The notes below the pieces were generated by a model. It was not told the DNA's origin. It searched no databases and was given only the letters and a program-made list of their open reading frames with translations. From NCBI RefSeq assembly GCF_002863005.1, contig NZ_PKDG01000039.1, positions 1-44,747 of the forward strand: DNA of 44,747 nucleotides, given 5' to 3'. Below, piece after piece: positions 17,534 through 25,787 of this stretch (positions are counted from its first letter, which is position 1; each line of letters starts with the position of its first letter). The stretch comes from Pseudoxanthomonas sp. GTDB lineage: Bacteria > Pseudomonadota > Gammaproteobacteria > Xanthomonadales > Xanthomonadaceae. Both the position numbers and the translations under genes were made by a program.

Positions 17534-18214
17534 TCAAAGAGCTTGCTGCGCGGTCAGGATCGGATACGGATTGACCGGGCTGCCCTTCCACCACTGCTTC
17601 TCGGGGCCAAGCAGGAAGATGGCGAAGTGCAGGTGGGGGGCAGCGGGGCTGGCGTTGCCCGTGGCGCCTACGTAGCCGATCACCTGCCCGCGGCGGATCT
17701 GCTGCTTTTCCGCCAATCCATCCGCATACCGGTCGAGGTGTGCGTAGTAGTAGGCGTAGCGGCCGGTCGGCTCGAACTGGTAGATCGTCAAGCCGCCGCG
17801 CTCGCTGGTGAAGAGTTTTTCCACATGGCCATCGGCCACGGCAAGGACCGGGGTGCCCTTGGCGGCCATGATGTCGATGGCATCGTGGGAGCGCCCTTCG
17901 CTGCGTGCGTCGGTGAAGGTATCGGTGAGGTCCGCCGCGCGTATGCCCTGGACCGGGAGCAGCAGCGCGGATGGCGCGGGCATGTCGCTGCTGACTCCAG
18001 GCACGGGGGCCACTGATGCAGGCGCGACGGTGCCTGCGACAGAGACTACAGGCGTATTGGCCGCACCCGGTGGCGCAGTCGCAGCGGACGTTGACACCCC
18101 GGCGGATGCAACCGGCTGCGACGGGTCGGATGCCGGCGTAGGCACGATGTCCATGCCGCTCCAGACGACCACGCCCAGCGCCACCACCAGCAGCAGGCCC
18201 AGCACGTACTTCAT
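17534..18214 (-). CDS. membrane-anchored M23 peptidoglycan endopeptidase
   Basis: This 226-aa protein has an N-terminal signal-anchor helix (YVLGLLLVVALGVVVW) and a long Ala/Pro/Val/Ser linker. The LytM/M23 domain spans about residues 95-215. Zinc ligands are visible as HDAID (HxxxD), the YYAHLD motif and HLHF (HxH), so it should be an active peptidoglycan endopeptidase or an activator. The start codon lies 1 nt past the L,D-transpeptidase stop, so both are one operon remodelling the wall. Confidence 0.92.
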   Translation of the reverse strand: MKYVLGLLLVVALGVVVWSGMDIVPTPASDPSQPVASAGVSTSAATAPPGAANTPVVSVAGTVAPASVAPVPGVSSDMPAPSALLLPVQGIRAADLTDTFTDARSEGRSHDAIDIMAAKGTPVLAVADGHVEKLFTSERGGLTIYQFEPTGRYAYYYAHLDRYADGLAEKQQIRRGQVIGYVGATGNASPAAPHLHFAIFLLGPEKQWWKGSPVNPYPILTAQQAL

Positions 18215-18215
18215 G

Positions 18216-19169
18216 CTAGTCCTGCATCACGACGGCGGTGGAGGGCGAGACGGCGGCGGCGACGCGCTCGACGTCCCAGTTCGTCAGCCGCACGCAGCCA
18301 TGGGATTGCGCCTTCCCCACCGTGGCCGGCTCGGGCGTGCCGTGCAGTCCGTAGTGAGGCTTGGAAAGATCGATCCATCGCGTGCCCACCGGGTTGTTCG
18401 GGCCGGCAGGCAGTGTCGCCTTGGCGTGGGAGGGATCCGCGTCCCAGAAAAGGGCCGGGTTGTAGTGGAAGGTGGGATTGACGGCGGTGCCGAGGATCTT
18501 CCACTCCCCCAGTGGCAACGGGTCCTTGTCGCTGCCGGAGGACACAGGAAACTGCGCGACGACCTTGCCTGCGGCGTCCGTCAACGCAAGCGTGGACTCG
18601 GACTTGTCGATCACCACGCGGGCGGCCTTGGGCGGCGCGGCGACATCGGCCACGTTCGGCACCTGTATCCGGGCACCCGCCCGCGCGAAGTCCACGCCGG
18701 GATTCAGTTGTTCAAGCAGCGTCGGCGCAACATGGAAGCGTTCGCCCAGGGCTTCGCGCACCGACGCGAAGCCCAGCGATGGCAGCTTTGCCTGCGCCAT
18801 CATGTCGTCGGGAATGCGGATGTAGCGCTGGTCGACGTCTTCGGCCGTCAACGTGTACGCGGTGACTACCGCCGCCGCGTTTGCGTTCAGGGCGTTCCAC
18901 GTGGCCTGGTCGAGCTCGCCGGTGACGTCCAGCCCCCTGGCGGCCTGGAAGCCCCGCAGCGCGCGCCGCTGGTTGGAGCCGGACAGGCCATCGATTTCCC
19001 CGGGTGAAAAGTGCGCGCGGTCCAGCAGCACCTGGGCGCGCAGCAGCGCCGCCGCGCCGCTCCGCGTGGCGGGATCGTTCGCCTGCGCCGCCAGGGACAC
19101 AGGGGGTTCCGCCCGGGAGGGGGCCGAGAGGGCGGCGAGCAGGACGACAGCAAGGAATCGCACGGACAT
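18216..19169 (-). CDS. L,D-transpeptidase with peptidoglycan-binding domain
   Basis: The 317-aa protein has a signal peptide ([20 protein letters not shown]). A PG-binding domain follows around residues 45-85 ([19 protein letters not shown]), then a LysM-like stretch ([17 protein letters not shown]). The YkuD catalytic domain ends with [11 protein letters not shown], where the Cys is the acyl-enzyme residue. It may make 3-3 cross-links or attach proteins to peptidoglycan. The start at 19169 gives a complete signal peptide; the longer frame upstream is not plausible. Co-transcribed with the M23 gene. Confidence 0.93.
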   Translation of the reverse strand: MSVRFLAVVLLAALSAPSRAEPPVSLAAQANDPATRSGAAALLRAQVLLDRAHFSPGEIDGLSGSNQRRALRGFQAARGLDVTGELDQATWNALNANAAAVVTAYTLTAEDVDQRYIRIPDDMMAQAKLPSLGFASVREALGERFHVAPTLLEQLNPGVDFARAGARIQVPNVADVAAPPKAARVVIDKSESTLALTDAAGKVVAQFPVSSGSDKDPLPLGEWKILGTAVNPTFHYNPALFWDADPSHAKATLPAGPNNPVGTRWIDLSKPHYGLHGTPEPATVGKAQSHGCVRLTNWDVERVAAAVSPSTAVVMQD

Positions 19170-19315
19170 GGGCAAAGGACTCGGGTTGCAGTGTCCGCAT
19201 CTTCGAAAGGCCTGCGTCATCGCGGCGTCAATCTGCGCGGCCGCCCGATGCCTGCAGGCGCCGTCGCAGGGTGCCCGAGGCCGTACTCGTCCTCCCTGCT
19301 TTCCTTGGAAGGCGT

Positions 19316-19531
19316 CTAGCCTCCGCGCTCCGCCCTGAAATACGCCACCAGCGCATTCGCATGGCCATGGCCCAACGCGTGCTCCGTTTTCAACAGGGCC
19401 ACCTGCTCGCCGTGTTTCCGGTCGCTGACCGCGCCCAGGATCGTGAACCAGTGTTCCACCGGCTTGCCGTACTGCTTCTCTATTGAAGGGAAGTAGGAAG
19501 CCGGACCTTTTGTCTTCGCGTTCGTCGTCAT
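19316..19531 (-). CDS. DUF4287 domain protein
   Basis: This 71-aa soluble protein is almost entirely a DUF4287 domain. The [18 protein letters not shown] block and the [18 protein letters not shown] block match that family, which also occurs fused to DUF5655. The function is unknown. AGGAG lies 7 nt before the ATG at 19531. It stands alone between the L,D-transpeptidase gene and the protease terminator, with no overlap. Confidence 0.85.
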   Translation of the reverse strand: MTTNAKTKGPASYFPSIEKQYGKPVEHWFTILGAVSDRKHGEQVALLKTEHALGHGHANALVAYFRAERGG

Positions 19532-19653
19532 GCATCGCTCCTGGCGGTCATGCAAGCTGTGTGCGCCACGTTGGCGTCACGACCTGCGCTTGCCTGTTCG
19601 ACGAAGGAGGGGGTGCGGGATCGACATGCGGTCCTGCCCGTAGCACAGACAAA

Positions 19654-19677
19654 GAACCCCGGCCAAGGCCGGGGTTC
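19654..19677 (-). terminator. terminator hairpin downstream of the S8 protease
   Basis: Arms GAACCCCGGCC and GGCCGGGGTTC (11 bp) enclose AA. On the minus strand it lies 39 nt past the protease stop and is followed by TTTGTCTGTG, a weak U-rich tail. The strong stem and position support a terminator of the minus-strand protease gene. Confidence 0.75.
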
Positions 19678-19715
19678 CTCATGCACATCCTGGCGACTCC
19701 CTCAGCGGGCGATCC

Positions 19716-21509
19716 TCAGAACGTGATGCTCCAGCTGTTGATGTAGCCGGTATCCGCACCTGCACGGTCGCGGGCGCGGAGGCGCCAGCTGCCGTTGAGG
19801 GCTTCGCTCGACAGGTTCACCGTGTAGGTCTGGTTGATGTTGTCGGCACTGCCGCCCGTGCGGTTGTGCAGCACGTACACCGAACCATCCGGCGCCAGCA
19901 GGTCGACGATCAGGTCACCGATGTAGGTGTGCACGATGCTGACCGGCACCTGCGCATTGCTCGGCGCGTTGCCCGTGCGGCCCGACACGGCGATCGTGCT
20001 GGTCACGCCCGTCGTGTTGTTGTCGGGAATGCTGACGTCGGTGCCGTTGGTGTAGGTCTGCGTACCGCCACCCGGCGGCGTGGTGCCGCCCTGCGCCGCC
20101 ACGACGGCTGCGTCCGCATTGGCGATGCCCGCACCGCAGCCACCCGAGCACGTGCCCGGCAACGGACGCGCGGTATTCTTCAGGATGGTCTCCACCTGTG
20201 CCGGGGTCAGCGGCGACGGTGCGGCAGCCTGCATCAGCGCGACCACGCCCGCCACGTGCGGTGCCGCCATCGACGTGCCGTTGTACGACGCGTAGCTCGC
20301 GCTGCCCGCCGTGGTGGTGCCGGAGTTGAGCGTGGACAGGATGCTCTGGCCCGGCGCTGAGATGTCGATGCCGGTGCCGTAGTTGGAGAAGCTGGCGCGC
20401 GAGCCGCTCGACGTGGTCGCCGCCACGGCCACGACGTTCGGGCAGTTCGCCGGCACCGCGCTGGACACGTTGGTGTTGCTGTTGCCCGCGGCCACCACCA
20501 CGGTGGTCCCGCGACCGACCGCACCGTTGATCGCGTTCTGGTAGGTCGCGGAACAGGTACCGCCGCCGCCCAGCGACATGTTGATGACTTCCGCCGGGTT
20601 GGCATTGGCGGGCACGCCGCTGACGGTGCCGCCCGAGGCCCAGGTGATCGCGTCGGCGATATCCGAGGTCAGGCCACCGCAGCGACCCAGCACACGCACC
20701 GGAACCACCTTGGCGCCGAACGCGGTACCGGCCACGCCCGTGCTGTTGTTGGTCACGGCGGCGACGGTGCCGGCTACGTGCGTGCCATGCCAGCTGGAGT
20801 TGCTAACCGGCGAACCGCTGTAGCACTCGCCCGCGACCGGGTTCCAGTCGCCTTCGTCGTTCGGGTTCGAATCGCGGCCGTTGCCGTCGCGCGAGACGAA
20901 GGTGTCGCTGATGAAATCGTAGCCGGGCAGGATGTTGGCGTTGAGGTCGGCATGGTTGGTGATGCCGGTATCGATGACGGCCACCACCACGCCCGCACCC
21001 GTGGACTTGTCCCAGGCCGAGCGCACGTTGATGCCGGACGTGGTGGTGCCGAAGCCCCACTGCTCGGACAGGCGCGGGTCGTTGGGCGTCAGCACCGGAT
21101 ACATGCGCTGGTCGACCTCCACGTACTCCACGTTCGGATCGGCGGCCAGCTGGCGCATCAGCGACTCGGCTTCGACGCGGTCCAGCTTGCGATCGGCCCG
21201 CACCACGTCGGCACCGCCCGCGGCGAGCCGGCGCAGCTTCTGCAGGCCCAGCGCGCGACCGCCGCGCTTGGCGACGCCGGTGCTGGCGGCGCTGGTCAGC
21301 GAGCGCTGCAGCTGCGTCGCGTTGGTGCTTTCCGTACTGCCGTCGCGATACTTCACGATGAAGCGGTCGTAGCCGCCCGGTTCTTCCACCTGCAGGCCAC
21401 TCATGTCGACACGGCCGGCCATGGCCGGCAACGCATACAGCGATGCGAGCACGGCGGACGACAGGCACAGCAGGCGCACACGCGAACCACGCTTTGCAAA
21501 TCCAGACAT
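19716..21509 (-). CDS. secreted S8 (subtilisin-like) protease with P domain
   Basis: This 597-aa preproprotease starts at 21509 with GGGAGAG upstream. A signal peptide (residues 1-31, ALPAMAG cleavage region) and an I9-like propeptide (RFIVKYRDGS to about residue 140) come first. The catalytic domain has Asp180 (VAVIDTG), His241 (HGTHVAG) and Ser413 (GTSMAAPH). AAGNSN near residue 341 supplies the oxyanion Asn. A Gly/Thr/Pro linker leads to a C-terminal proprotein-convertase P domain (SIPDNNTTGV... GSWRLRARDRAGADTG). It is probably exported by the general pathway and then secreted. It is a common extracellular-protease layout in Xanthomonadaceae. Confidence 0.95.
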   Translation of the reverse strand: MSGFAKRGSRVRLLCLSSAVLASLYALPAMAGRVDMSGLQVEEPGGYDRFIVKYRDGSTESTNATQLQRSLTSAASTGVAKRGGRALGLQKLRRLAAGGADVVRADRKLDRVEAESLMRQLAADPNVEYVEVDQRMYPVLTPNDPRLSEQWGFGTTTSGINVRSAWDKSTGAGVVVAVIDTGITNHADLNANILPGYDFISDTFVSRDGNGRDSNPNDEGDWNPVAGECYSGSPVSNSSWHGTHVAGTVAAVTNNSTGVAGTAFGAKVVPVRVLGRCGGLTSDIADAITWASGGTVSGVPANANPAEVINMSLGGGGTCSATYQNAINGAVGRGTTVVVAAGNSNTNVSSAVPANCPNVVAVAATTSSGSRASFSNYGTGIDISAPGQSILSTLNSGTTTAGSASYASYNGTSMAAPHVAGVVALMQAAAPSPLTPAQVETILKNTARPLPGTCSGGCGAGIANADAAVVAAQGGTTPPGGGTQTYTNGTDVSIPDNNTTGVTSTIAVSGRTGNAPSNAQVPVSIVHTYIGDLIVDLLAPDGSVYVLHNRTGGSADNINQTYTVNLSSEALNGSWRLRARDRAGADTGYINSWSITF

Positions 21510-21845
21510 CAGACTCTCCCTCAAGAATGAAATGAAAAGCCGCCAATGCGGCAATCGCCCGGTCGAGGGCGCGGGACTGCAACGGGAGGGGGTGGACGGG
21601 CTGTTGCGTTCGACCGGGTACACGCCGCGCAATGCACGACGCAACGACGACGCTAACGGAGAGCACTTCGCTGAATCAGCGATGAAAGACACAGTTCGCC
21701 ATATATGTTTCAAACGTAATCGCCGGGATACACGCATGAAGCGCAGGTCACCGGTAGACATTCGCAGGTAGGTTCATTTACTTCCTGCACACCATCGCAC
21801 ATGCGAATTTTTTATTCGGCGAACCACGCGTTGATTACGCAATAA
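21510..21845. other. non-coding stretch upstream of the S8 protease
   Basis: This stretch of about 335 bp holds no credible gene. The part nearest 21509 contains the protease leader (GGGAGAG box). The part from about 21680 to 21845 is clearly more A+T-rich than its surroundings (for example CATATATGTTTC near 21700 and AATTTTTTATTC near 21808) and probably contains the protease promoter. No unambiguous -35/-10 pair was found. Confidence 0.5.
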
Positions 21846-21871
21846 AAAAGCCCGCTTCGCAGCGGGCTTTT
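21846..21871 (-). terminator. intrinsic terminator next to the ilvE remnant
   Basis: Arms AAAAGCCCGCT and AGCGGGCTTTT enclose a 4-nt loop, with extra A/T on both sides. On the minus strand the hairpin runs straight into TTTTATTG. It lies only 22 nt beyond the stop codon of the partial ilvE copy, so it is probably the original ilvE terminator left behind when ilvE was separated from it (inference). Intact ilvE has no comparable terminator. Confidence 0.88.
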
Positions 21872-21892
21872 CTTTAGACGATGCTTTCGACC

Positions 21893-22030
21893 TCATTCGC
21901 GCAGCTTCACCAACCAACGGTGACGGTCGGGGATGCGGCCGTACTGGATGTCGGTGAGTTCCTTGCGGATGCACATCGTCACTTCGCCCGCGGGCGCACT
22001 AATGTCGCCGACCTCGAAACCCTTGCCCTT
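21893..22030 (-). pseudogene. ilvE 3'-end remnant (45 codons plus stop)
   Basis: Ungapped alignment of 21893-22030 with the 3' end of ilvE (24639-24776) shows 120 of 138 identical bases, including a 46-nt identical core. Frame and stop codon are kept; the encoded tail contains KELTDIQYGRIPDRH as in ilvE. About half of the 18 differences change residues, so this looks like a diverged allele rather than random decay. Similarity stops abruptly at 22030. There is no start codon and no upstream part of the enzyme. Confidence 0.93.
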
Positions 22031-22188
22031 CCCCGATCCAGCAAGGAATCACCAGTCGATACCCCGGGCAGATGGCCTCTGGTGGAAGAACGATCCTGGA
22101 TGACCTGCGAATTTGTGACTCGCTATCGCGTGACTGAGCGTGTATTGATGGCGTACACGGTCAGAGGACTCGTCAGGAAGAAGGTGAA

Positions 22189-22761
22189 ATGAAAGGATGC
22201 AAAGTGCAATGTCTGCTGCTGGCTCTGGTGATAGCAGGCCCGGGATGCCGCGCACTGACCAGGGCGCCTGACGGCATCCAGGTCACGGCACCAGAAGAAA
22301 GCGCCGTCAGAACCCGCTTACCGGATGCGCTGACCGGTGTTTGGTACCCCGACGACACGGAAGGCGTCACAAGCTGCCGGAGATATCGCGCAGTGTCGGG
22401 CTCCAGGGAGGGGCATGATGAAGCTGTCATGGCGCTTGTCGGTAGTTTGGTGATGACCCCTGACCTGATTCACGTGTTCGCCGAGTATGGTGAAGGGGAC
22501 TTCCATGTGGTCGAACGCGTCGAACCGGAAGGCCGTGGCGCATGGCGTGTCGTCGCGCGGCACGGCCTCGATGCCATGCCCGATGAGCAAGCCGGGGAGG
22601 ATCGCGCGGTATCGCGCCTTTCATTGCACGGTGGGAAGCTCAGTTGGGAATCGCCCGCACGAGTTGGCAGCCCCTCATCGGCCTACTTCAGGTGTGACGC
22701 AGTCAGGCCCGATGTCCACCCTGCCACCACCGACGAAAAGACGGCAGAGGACATGTCATGA
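22189..22761 (+). CDS. exported protein, possible lipoprotein or immunity protein
   Basis: This 190-aa protein has a hydrophobic N terminus (CLLLALVIAGPGC). Cys20 could be lipidated, although GPGC is not a canonical lipobox. The soluble part includes GVWYPDDTEGVTSCRRY and ends YFRCDAVRP plus a charged tail; it resembles no family I recognise. AGGAAGAAGG lies just before the ATG. Its last 4 nt overlap the next gene (ATGA). Position directly upstream of a cell-wall-targeting protein suggests an immunity function (inference). Base composition looks less G+C-rich than in neighbouring housekeeping genes. Confidence 0.72.
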   Translation: MKGCKVQCLLLALVIAGPGCRALTRAPDGIQVTAPEESAVRTRLPDALTGVWYPDDTEGVTSCRRYRAVSGSREGHDEAVMALVGSLVMTPDLIHVFAEYGEGDFHVVERVEPEGRGAWRVVARHGLDAMPDEQAGEDRAVSRLSLHGGKLSWESPARVGSPSSAYFRCDAVRPDVHPATTDEKTAEDMS

Positions 22762-24020
22762 CAAGCGCAAGGACGCCTTCCACTTACCGCGTAATACAGT
22801 TGGGCGCGCCGCGCGACCCGGATGGATTCCAGACAAACGAGGTGGTCACTGGTTTCGACGGCTTGGTCATGCATCACCCACGCGCCAACCAGCATGCGCA
22901 GATGGTGGACGGCCGGATCATCGGTGGCGAGCCTGGCCGCATCCACGCGATCTTCGGAGGTGAGGTCGAGGAAATCGAGATGGCGCGACCGGGAAGGACG
23001 CAAGGGCTGGGGCCGGACCAGGTGCTGCTGAAGAAGGATTTCATTCTGGAAGATCCGGATCAGCCGACCGGGTCCGCAGCCTCGCGCGCCGTCGATGTTC
23101 CTTCGCCGGTCGCGGGTTACATCGGCCGAGTGAACGAACGCCAGGGGCTGGTAGATGTCTATGACAGGCAGGACGGAGACGTCATCGCACGCATCAGGCA
23201 CATGCATCCGATCGCTGTCTCCGAAGGTCAGACCGTCGTCTATGGCGAATCGCTTGGCACTCAGGGAAGACAGCAGAGCGGGGCGGTACACGTGCACATG
23301 GAGGTGGATACCCGCTATTACCAAGCGTACGAGAACTATATCGGTGATCTGGTCAGCGGGAGGCTGCCCATCCAGTCCCAGCACCGGGAGAACGTACCCC
23401 CGCGCCCCATCGTGGAAGACGGCAAAATCCGTCTAGGCGAATCCGATGCTCGCGTACTCGATATGCAGCGCACGCTGGATATCGAAGGGTATCGCGCTCA
23501 GGGAGGGAGCGCACTGCCCCAGGACGGCGTGTACCGTACGTCGATGCAGGGGGCTGTGCTGGACTTCCAGCGCGCTCACGGTGTTCCGCAAACGGGTGAC
23601 ATTGATCTTCAGACATCGCGCTTTGCACCCCGCGAAGGCGGACTTGGGCCACCGCCGTTCGACCCGGCACTTCGTGGCCGCGAACCGCTCCCGTTAGATG
23701 TCCATCCACCGGGGCCACGTGCGCCCGGGCATCCCAGCCATCCTGATCATCGCCCGCAATTGCCGGAGCTACTTCCACCCCCTGTCAACGGACGAAGCGC
23801 GGGGGTCGGCGGGGTCGGCGGGACCGGCAGCCCGGATCTGGATCGCTTGATGCAGGCATTGGTCTCTGGCGATGAACGCGCCGTCTCTACGGCTTGCGAA
23901 GATATCCATGCATCCTTGATCGCCCAGGATACACACGCACGAGATCGCGCTACGCAGCATGCTCAGTCGATGGAGCATGGAACAGCACTTGAACAGGGAG
24001 CGCCAGCGAGGGCGCTCTAG
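22758..24020 (+). CDS. degenerate M23-like plus peptidoglycan-binding domain protein
   Basis: This 420-aa protein has no signal peptide. Residues about 108-182 look like an M23/LytM domain: AVDVPSPVAGYIG aligns with the AIDI...DG strand, RHMHPIAVSEGQTVVYG with the third motif, and VHVHMEV (His178, His180) with HxH. The position of the first zinc His holds Ser109, so classical metal binding is doubtful. Residues about 225-285 form a PG_binding_1-like domain (LDMQRTLDIEGY, DGVYRTSMQGAVLDFQRAHGV). A Pro/His-rich linker (about 300-355) leads to a helical tail. It may be a secreted toxin or effector (inference); the XVIPCD signal of X-T4SS effectors was not recognised. Confidence 0.75.
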   Translation: MTSARTPSTYRVIQLGAPRDPDGFQTNEVVTGFDGLVMHHPRANQHAQMVDGRIIGGEPGRIHAIFGGEVEEIEMARPGRTQGLGPDQVLLKKDFILEDPDQPTGSAASRAVDVPSPVAGYIGRVNERQGLVDVYDRQDGDVIARIRHMHPIAVSEGQTVVYGESLGTQGRQQSGAVHVHMEVDTRYYQAYENYIGDLVSGRLPIQSQHRENVPPRPIVEDGKIRLGESDARVLDMQRTLDIEGYRAQGGSALPQDGVYRTSMQGAVLDFQRAHGVPQTGDIDLQTSRFAPREGGLGPPPFDPALRGREPLPLDVHPPGPRAPGHPSHPDHRPQLPELLPPPVNGRSAGVGGVGGTGSPDLDRLMQALVSGDERAVSTACEDIHASLIAQDTHARDRATQHAQSMEHGTALEQGAPARAL

Positions 24021-24044
24021 ATCTCCACCAACAAGGACGTGGAC

Positions 24045-24536
24045 ATGACGCACAGCGCCATGGAAGAAGTACTTTCCTCGTTGCAGAACAGCATCAGGCT
24101 GCAGGCGGCGCTGATGGCGAAGCTTGAACAGCGCGACCGGCAGACGGCGGACCGGTTCCACCAGCACATGCAATCGTTGCACGACCAGGCTCAATCCGCG
24201 CTCGCTCCCGCCACGATCAGGTACGACCGCGCCGTGGAGAGCGCATGCGTGAAACTCCAGGCGGCGCAACGAACCGTCTCCGTAGCGTTTGCGCTCGCGG
24301 GCAGCTCGTTGCTGCTGTTCCTGCTTGTGGGGTGGCTACTGCTGGGCTATTACCGACGCGAACTCCAGACGGTGCAATCGGAGCTGCAGCGTCATGAACA
24401 GGCCATTCCCATCCTGCAGGCCTATGCGGCATCTGACGCGATGCTCTGTGACGGACGCATCTGCGTGAACATCGATCCTGCGGCACGCCCATACGGCGAC
24501 CAACGCCGATATCGTCCCGCGAAACCACGGGAGTGA
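24045..24536 (+). CDS. coiled-coil single-pass membrane protein
   Basis: This 163-aa protein has a helical, Gln/Leu-rich N-terminal half (EEVLSSLQNSIRLQAALMAK onward). One long membrane helix follows around residues 78-103 (VSVAFALAGSSLLLFLLVGW). A second short coiled coil (ELQTVQSELQRHEQ) and a tail with paired Cys (LCDGRICVNID) complete it. The ATG at 24045 is preferred over the GTG at 24039 because AAGGA lies 7 nt upstream. No family is recognised. It is the third gene of the cassette, 24 nt after the second, and converges on ilvE. Confidence 0.68.
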   Translation: MTHSAMEEVLSSLQNSIRLQAALMAKLEQRDRQTADRFHQHMQSLHDQAQSALAPATIRYDRAVESACVKLQAAQRTVSVAFALAGSSLLLFLLVGWLLLGYYRRELQTVQSELQRHEQAIPILQAYAASDAMLCDGRICVNIDPAARPYGDQRRYRPAKPRE

Positions 24537-24594
24537 GCGCTGAAGGCGACGCCGTGCGTCGTCGCGGCCCAAGCCGGTCGGCCAAACTGATTGC

Positions 24595-24624
24595 GATGCG
24601 GGCCTTACCTCATCTGCCCGCATC
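24595..24624. other. hairpin between the cassette and ilvE
   Basis: Arms GATGCGGGC and GCCCGCATC (9 bp) enclose a 12-nt loop between the convergent membrane-protein gene and ilvE. No T-run follows on either strand. It may be a weak terminator, or simply the edge of the inserted DNA. Confidence 0.45.
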
Positions 24625-24638
24625 GATCACGACGCGTA

Positions 24639-25745
24639 TCAATCGCGCAACTTCACCAGCCAACCGTGGCGGTCGGGGATGCGGCCGTACTGGATGTCGG
24701 TGAGTTCCTTGCGGATACCCATCGTCACTTCGCCGGCCGGTGCGTTGAGGTCGCCGACGGCGAAGTCCTTGCCCTTGAGCTGGCCGATCGGCGTGATCAC
24801 CGCGGCGGTGCCACAGGCGAAGACCTCGACGATGTCGCCCGAAGTGACGCCCTGCTTCCACTCGTCGATCGACACCTTGCGTTCTTCGACAGCATGGCCG
24901 CGATCGCGGGCGATATGGATGATGCTGTCGCGGGTGATGCCTTCCAGGATGCTGCCGGAAAGTTCCGGGGTGACGATGTGGCCGTCCTTGTAGACGAGGA
25001 ACACGTTCATGCCGCCCAGTTCTTCCAGATACTTGCCTTCCACCGGATCGAGGAACAGTACCTGCGAGCAGCCCTGCGCCTGCGCTTCCTGCTGCGGCAG
25101 CAGCGAGGCGGCGTAGTTGCCGCCGCACTTGGCGGCACCGGTGCCACCCTTGGCGGCGCGGGCATAGTCTTCCGACAGCCAGATCGACACCGGCGCCACG
25201 CCCTTGGCGAAGTACGCGCCGGCGGGGCTGGCGATGACGTAGTAGCCGGCCTGGTGCGCGGCGCGCACGCCGAGGAAGGCTTCGGTGGCGATCATGAAGG
25301 GACGGAAGTACAGGCTGGTCTCCGGCGCCGACGGCACCCAGTCGCCATCGATGGCGACCAGCTGGCGCAGCGATTCGACGAACTCGTTGACCGGCAGCTG
25401 CGGGAGCGCCAGGCGCGCGGCCGAACGCTGCAGGCGCTTGCCGTTGGCGTCGGGACGGAAGGTCCAGATGGAGCCGTCGGCATGGCGGTAGGCCTTGATG
25501 CCTTCGAAGATCTCTTGGCCGTAATGCAGCACCGAGGCGGCCGGGTCCAGCGACAGCGGACCGTAGGCGCGGACTTCCGCGCTGTGCCAGCCCTGCGCCT
25601 TGTCCCAGGTGATGGCGACCATGTGGTCGGTGAAGTGAAGGCCGAACCCGGGGCTGGCGAGGATGGCGTCGCGCTCGTCCGGGGTGCGGGCCTTGTCGGA
25701 GCGGTTCACGCGGTAGGTCAACGGGGCGGCGTTCATCACGTTCAT
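24639..25745 (-). CDS. ilvE: branched-chain amino acid aminotransferase
   Basis: This 368-aa fold-type IV PLP enzyme performs the last step of Val, Leu and Ile synthesis. The active-site Lys lies in the GAAKCGGNYAASL region. GQEIFEGIKAYR and FRPFMIATEAFLGV are class signatures, and VFACGTAAVITPIG is the late conserved block. AGGAAGAAAGAG immediately precedes the ATG at 25745. Its last 46 codons are duplicated at 21893-22030, and the native terminator appears to lie beside that copy instead of here. So the present 3' end could be an imported replacement (inference). Confidence 0.96.
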   Translation of the reverse strand: MNVMNAAPLTYRVNRSDKARTPDERDAILASPGFGLHFTDHMVAITWDKAQGWHSAEVRAYGPLSLDPAASVLHYGQEIFEGIKAYRHADGSIWTFRPDANGKRLQRSAARLALPQLPVNEFVESLRQLVAIDGDWVPSAPETSLYFRPFMIATEAFLGVRAAHQAGYYVIASPAGAYFAKGVAPVSIWLSEDYARAAKGGTGAAKCGGNYAASLLPQQEAQAQGCSQVLFLDPVEGKYLEELGGMNVFLVYKDGHIVTPELSGSILEGITRDSIIHIARDRGHAVEERKVSIDEWKQGVTSGDIVEVFACGTAAVITPIGQLKGKDFAVGDLNAPAGEVTMGIRKELTDIQYGRIPDRHGWLVKLRD

Positions 25746-25787
25746 CTCTTTCTTCCTGACGGGTTCTGCATCGGGCGAGCCGCGGGC

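Noticed and set aside
21881..22192. 103-aa plus-strand frame before the cassette
   Set aside because: Its first part is the antisense of the ilvE remnant and the rest overlaps the leader of the next gene; no supporting start signal.
23640..24020. XVIPCD type IV effector domain at the C terminus of the 420-aa protein
   Set aside because: A Pro/His-rich linker and helical tail are present, but I could not find the conserved XVIPCD motifs or the Gln-rich end. The claim is left as an open question rather than a feature.
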